64,000 nt of DNA from an uncultured Poribacteria bacterium (GTDB lineage Bacteria; Poribacteria; WGA-4E; PCPOR2b): assembly GCA_958296125.1 (NCBI GenBank), contig OY282444.1, forward strand, positions 930,001 through 994,000, written 5' to 3'. The position numbers and the translations under genes were made by a program. The notes beneath the pieces are model-generated. The model saw nothing but the letters and a program-made list of their open reading frames with translations. It was not told where the DNA came from and did not search any database. Below, one piece after another: positions 62,318 through 64,000 of the stretch; the stretch's first letter is position 1; every line of letters begins with the position of its first letter.

Positions 62318-63169
62318 ATGCCCAGTTTCTTAATCCCGATCCATCGAGGTTTCACGTTTCACCTCTTGTCTATCGTTCTCTGCTCTCTTGTCGCGCTCAG
62401 TGGATGCGGAGGTACGGCCGCTAGTTTTCGGTTGTCCCCCGCCGATGCCGAAAAATTGAACCCAATTCTCGCAGAGCTCCAATTGAGTTATGATCTGACT
62501 TCAACCTTAAGAATACTGCAGCTCATCGTGACCATTGAGGAAGAAGGCAAAAAGGAGGAAGTCCGAGAATCCCTCTGGTACAAGAAATCGGAGACAGACG
62601 GCGATCTTCTGCACATTCAAGCGATGGGCCCCCTGAATGAACCGCGGGTAGTTGCTATCGCTGCACGAAACCAGTTTTTGCTCTATCTCGTCAATGAGGA
62701 GGAAGTTATTTTTGAACCGTTGGAAGATCAGGTGCTTCAAGAGATTTTTGGGGTAGACCTGCGGGTTTCTGATGTTCGTAGCGCGATTTTTGCTAACCCC
62801 TTCCTTGATGGGCGGACCCGCGAATTATCCCTAGCACACTCTGGCGCAAAATATGTTGTGACACGCCCCGGCACTGCAGCAGGACAGGTTGAGCAGATAA
62901 CAATCTTCGTGCGCGATTCCGAACCACAGGTCAGCGATTGGAAGGTGCGGGATAAGAGTGGCACCATCATTCAACAGGCAAAGTTCTCAGACTATCGAGA
63001 GGTCGGTGGTATTTTCCGACCGCATCAAATTGAGATCGAACGCCCCATCGAAAAAACGCGAGTCGTGCTGAAAATCGTGAAACCTGAGATTAACGGTGAT
63101 ATCAGCAATAAAAAGTTTGAGTTTGAACCATTTCTGACGGAAGGTACAAAGCGCAGATTTTTGAGGTAA
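62318..63169 (+). CDS. LolB/DUF4292-like lipoprotein upstream of ispE
   Basis: A 283-residue lipoprotein from ATG 62318: MPSFLIPIHRGFTFHLLSIV, then LCSLVALSGCGG, so Cys at about residue 31 is lipidated. An in-frame ATG at 62237, one base after the previous stop, would add 27 residues before the signal. The mature part is a beta-rich half-barrel-like fold: YDLTSTLRILQLIVTIEEEGKKEE, LLHIQAMGPLNEPRVVAIA, QFLLYLVNEEEVIFE. It is related in style to LolA/LolB and DUF4292 proteins that handle lipoproteins. The position directly before ispE (63174) matches lolB-ispE order in gammaproteobacteria, supporting a LolB-like role, still unproved. Confidence 0.6.
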   Translation: MPSFLIPIHRGFTFHLLSIVLCSLVALSGCGGTAASFRLSPADAEKLNPILAELQLSYDLTSTLRILQLIVTIEEEGKKEEVRESLWYKKSETDGDLLHIQAMGPLNEPRVVAIAARNQFLLYLVNEEEVIFEPLEDQVLQEIFGVDLRVSDVRSAIFANPFLDGRTRELSLAHSGAKYVVTRPGTAAGQVEQITIFVRDSEPQVSDWKVRDKSGTIIQQAKFSDYREVGGIFRPHQIEIERPIEKTRVVLKIVKPEINGDISNKKFEFEPFLTEGTKRRFLR

Positions 63170-63173
63170 TAGC

Positions 63174-64000
63174 ATGGCAGATTTTGACCCCGACGAATCG
63201 GGATGCGAGCACTTGCGCGTACAGGCGCACGCGAAGGTTAACCTATATCTCGACATTATTGGGAGCCGCTCCGATGGGTATCACGAAATCGAAACAATCT
63301 TCCATTCGATCGGGCTCCATGACGATATCTACCTTCGCAAACGCATCGATAGACAAATCACAGTGCACTGCGAACACCCACATGTGCCGTGCGACCCACG
63401 CAACCTCGCCTATCGCGCTGCAAAGCTGCTGCTGGACAATACGCCCGATCTGAGCGGTGTCGAGATTCAGATTCTGAAACGGATACCGGTTGCAGCAGGG
63501 CTTGGCGGCGGCAGCGCGGATGCCGCCGCAGTGCTTTATGGGATGAACGCCCTGTTTGACCTGAATTTGACACAGCGGGATTTGATGCAGTTGGGCGTAC
63601 AACTTGGCGCAGATGTGCCGTTTTGTATTTTGGGCGGTGCTGCCCTCGGACGCGGCATCGGCGAAATTTTGACACCATTGCCCCCCCTAGAGGAAGCGTG
63701 GATCTTGCTTGTAAACCCCGGCTTTGAAATTCCCACCGCGTGGGTTTACCAACAAATCAATTTATCATTGACGGTGCCGAAAAAAAATGTTACAATTCTG
63801 GCTCGTTGTTTGCAGAATGGCGAGTTTGTTAACGTCGCGCGCCATCTCTATAACGGCTTAGAAGTACCTGTTCTCTCGAAATACCCTGCTGTCGCTGAAA
63901 TCAAAACGAAGCTGGGCAACCGCCCTGGTAGTTGCGGGGTGCTCATGTCAGGGAGCGGCGCAACGGTGTTCGCGCTCATGCAAAGCCAAGCTGAAGCGAA
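63174..64000 (+). CDS. ispE: 4-diphosphocytidyl-2-C-methyl-D-erythritol kinase IspE (3' end outside window)
   Basis: At least 275 residues of a GHMP kinase of the MEP isoprenoid pathway, phosphorylating CDP-methylerythritol. The opening HAKVNLYLDIIGSRSDGYHEI carries the substrate Lys, and the ATP-binding PVAAGLGGGSADAAAVL follows. GVQLGADVPFCILGGAALGRGIGE and the C-terminal GVLMSGSGATVFAL complete the motifs. The reading frame is still open at base 64000. The ATG at 63174 follows GAGGT by about eight bases and begins four bases after the stop of the lipoprotein gene. The first ten residues (MADFDPDESG) are an unusual acidic leader. Confidence 0.94.
   Translation, partial: MADFDPDESGCEHLRVQAHAKVNLYLDIIGSRSDGYHEIETIFHSIGLHDDIYLRKRIDRQITVHCEHPHVPCDPRNLAYRAAKLLLDNTPDLSGVEIQILKRIPVAAGLGGGSADAAAVLYGMNALFDLNLTQRDLMQLGVQLGADVPFCILGGAALGRGIGEILTPLPPLEEAWILLVNPGFEIPTAWVYQQINLSLTVPKKNVTILARCLQNGEFVNVARHLYNGLEVPVLSKYPAVAEIKTKLGNRPGSCGVLMSGSGATVFALMQSQAEA

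Noticed and set aside
1-64000. tRNA, rRNA or transposase genes.
   Set aside because: No tRNA T-loop/acceptor combination, rRNA-like stretch or transposase-like open frame was recognised; a covariance-model scan would be needed to exclude small RNAs.

Overview
The window is a dense bacterial segment of moderate G+C content. Genes lie on both strands, mostly in short operons with Shine-Dalgarno sites and TTGaca/TATAAT-type promoters. The gene content strongly suggests Candidatus Poribacteria or a close relative, which is an inference because there is no rRNA here. The clues are three DUF6785-type membrane proteins, two PhyH dioxygenases, two AXE1-type esterases, an enolase-superfamily sugar-acid dehydratase, a secreted WD40 protein with dockerin and a C-terminal YPNPFNPETWIPY sorting-type module, kelch and Rieske-fusion proteins, and an alpha-2-macroglobulin.

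Layout. 1-5.6 kb: end of a TolB-like propeller gene, a secreted kelch protein and two tandem DUF6785 proteins. 5.7-11.1 kb (minus): TGS-type GTPase, mutY, a SelA-like PLP enzyme and two AXE1-type esterases, one of which has lost two catalytic residues. 11.3-15.1 kb (plus): D-2-hydroxyacid dehydrogenase, Tat-exported DUF4159 protein, a glutamate-1-semialdehyde-type aminotransferase and a small coiled-coil membrane protein. 15.2-26.3 kb (minus): SDR, third DUF6785 protein, a 1910-residue alpha-2-macroglobulin with intact thioester, PhyH protein and the enolase-superfamily dehydratase. 26.8-34 kb (plus): MDR dehydrogenase, gamma-glutamyltransferase, protoporphyrinogen oxidase coupled to a five-haem cytochrome c, a 43-residue membrane peptide and an orphan solute-binding protein. 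34.2-36.8 kb (minus): modABC. 37-39.4 kb: a second PhyH protein and ATP sulfurylase.

40-44.6 kb (plus): an operon of two tandem proteins, each with a Rieske [2Fe-2S] domain fused to about 470 unassigned residues, followed by a small membrane-anchored protein and an Ig-like lipoprotein. The promoter has a perfect 12-bp palindrome in its spacer. 45.8-48.3 kb: the WD40 protein, with 14 nearly identical blades encoded by a tandem DNA array. 48.5-55.7 kb (minus): rpsA, CinA-like protein, DUF4268-type protein, a truncated murJ, metK, ahcY, a two-helix protein and a PfkB kinase; the last genes together could make SAM, hydrolyse SAH and phosphorylate the adenosine released. 56.3-58.9 kb (plus): thiO, thiS and thiG, with the 3' end of a DNA methyltransferase gene fossilised between thiS and thiG. 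59-64 kb: leuC (minus), then two lipoproteins and the start of ispE (plus).

No rRNA, tRNA, CRISPR array, transposase or recognisable riboswitch was found. Four gene remnants (25.0, 37.0, 52.3 and 57.9 kb) point to repeated past rearrangement. The best candidates for something undescribed are the tandem Rieske-fusion operon, the WD40 array with variability confined to predicted surface positions, the pseudo-esterase pair and the haem-enzyme/multihaem-cytochrome cluster.
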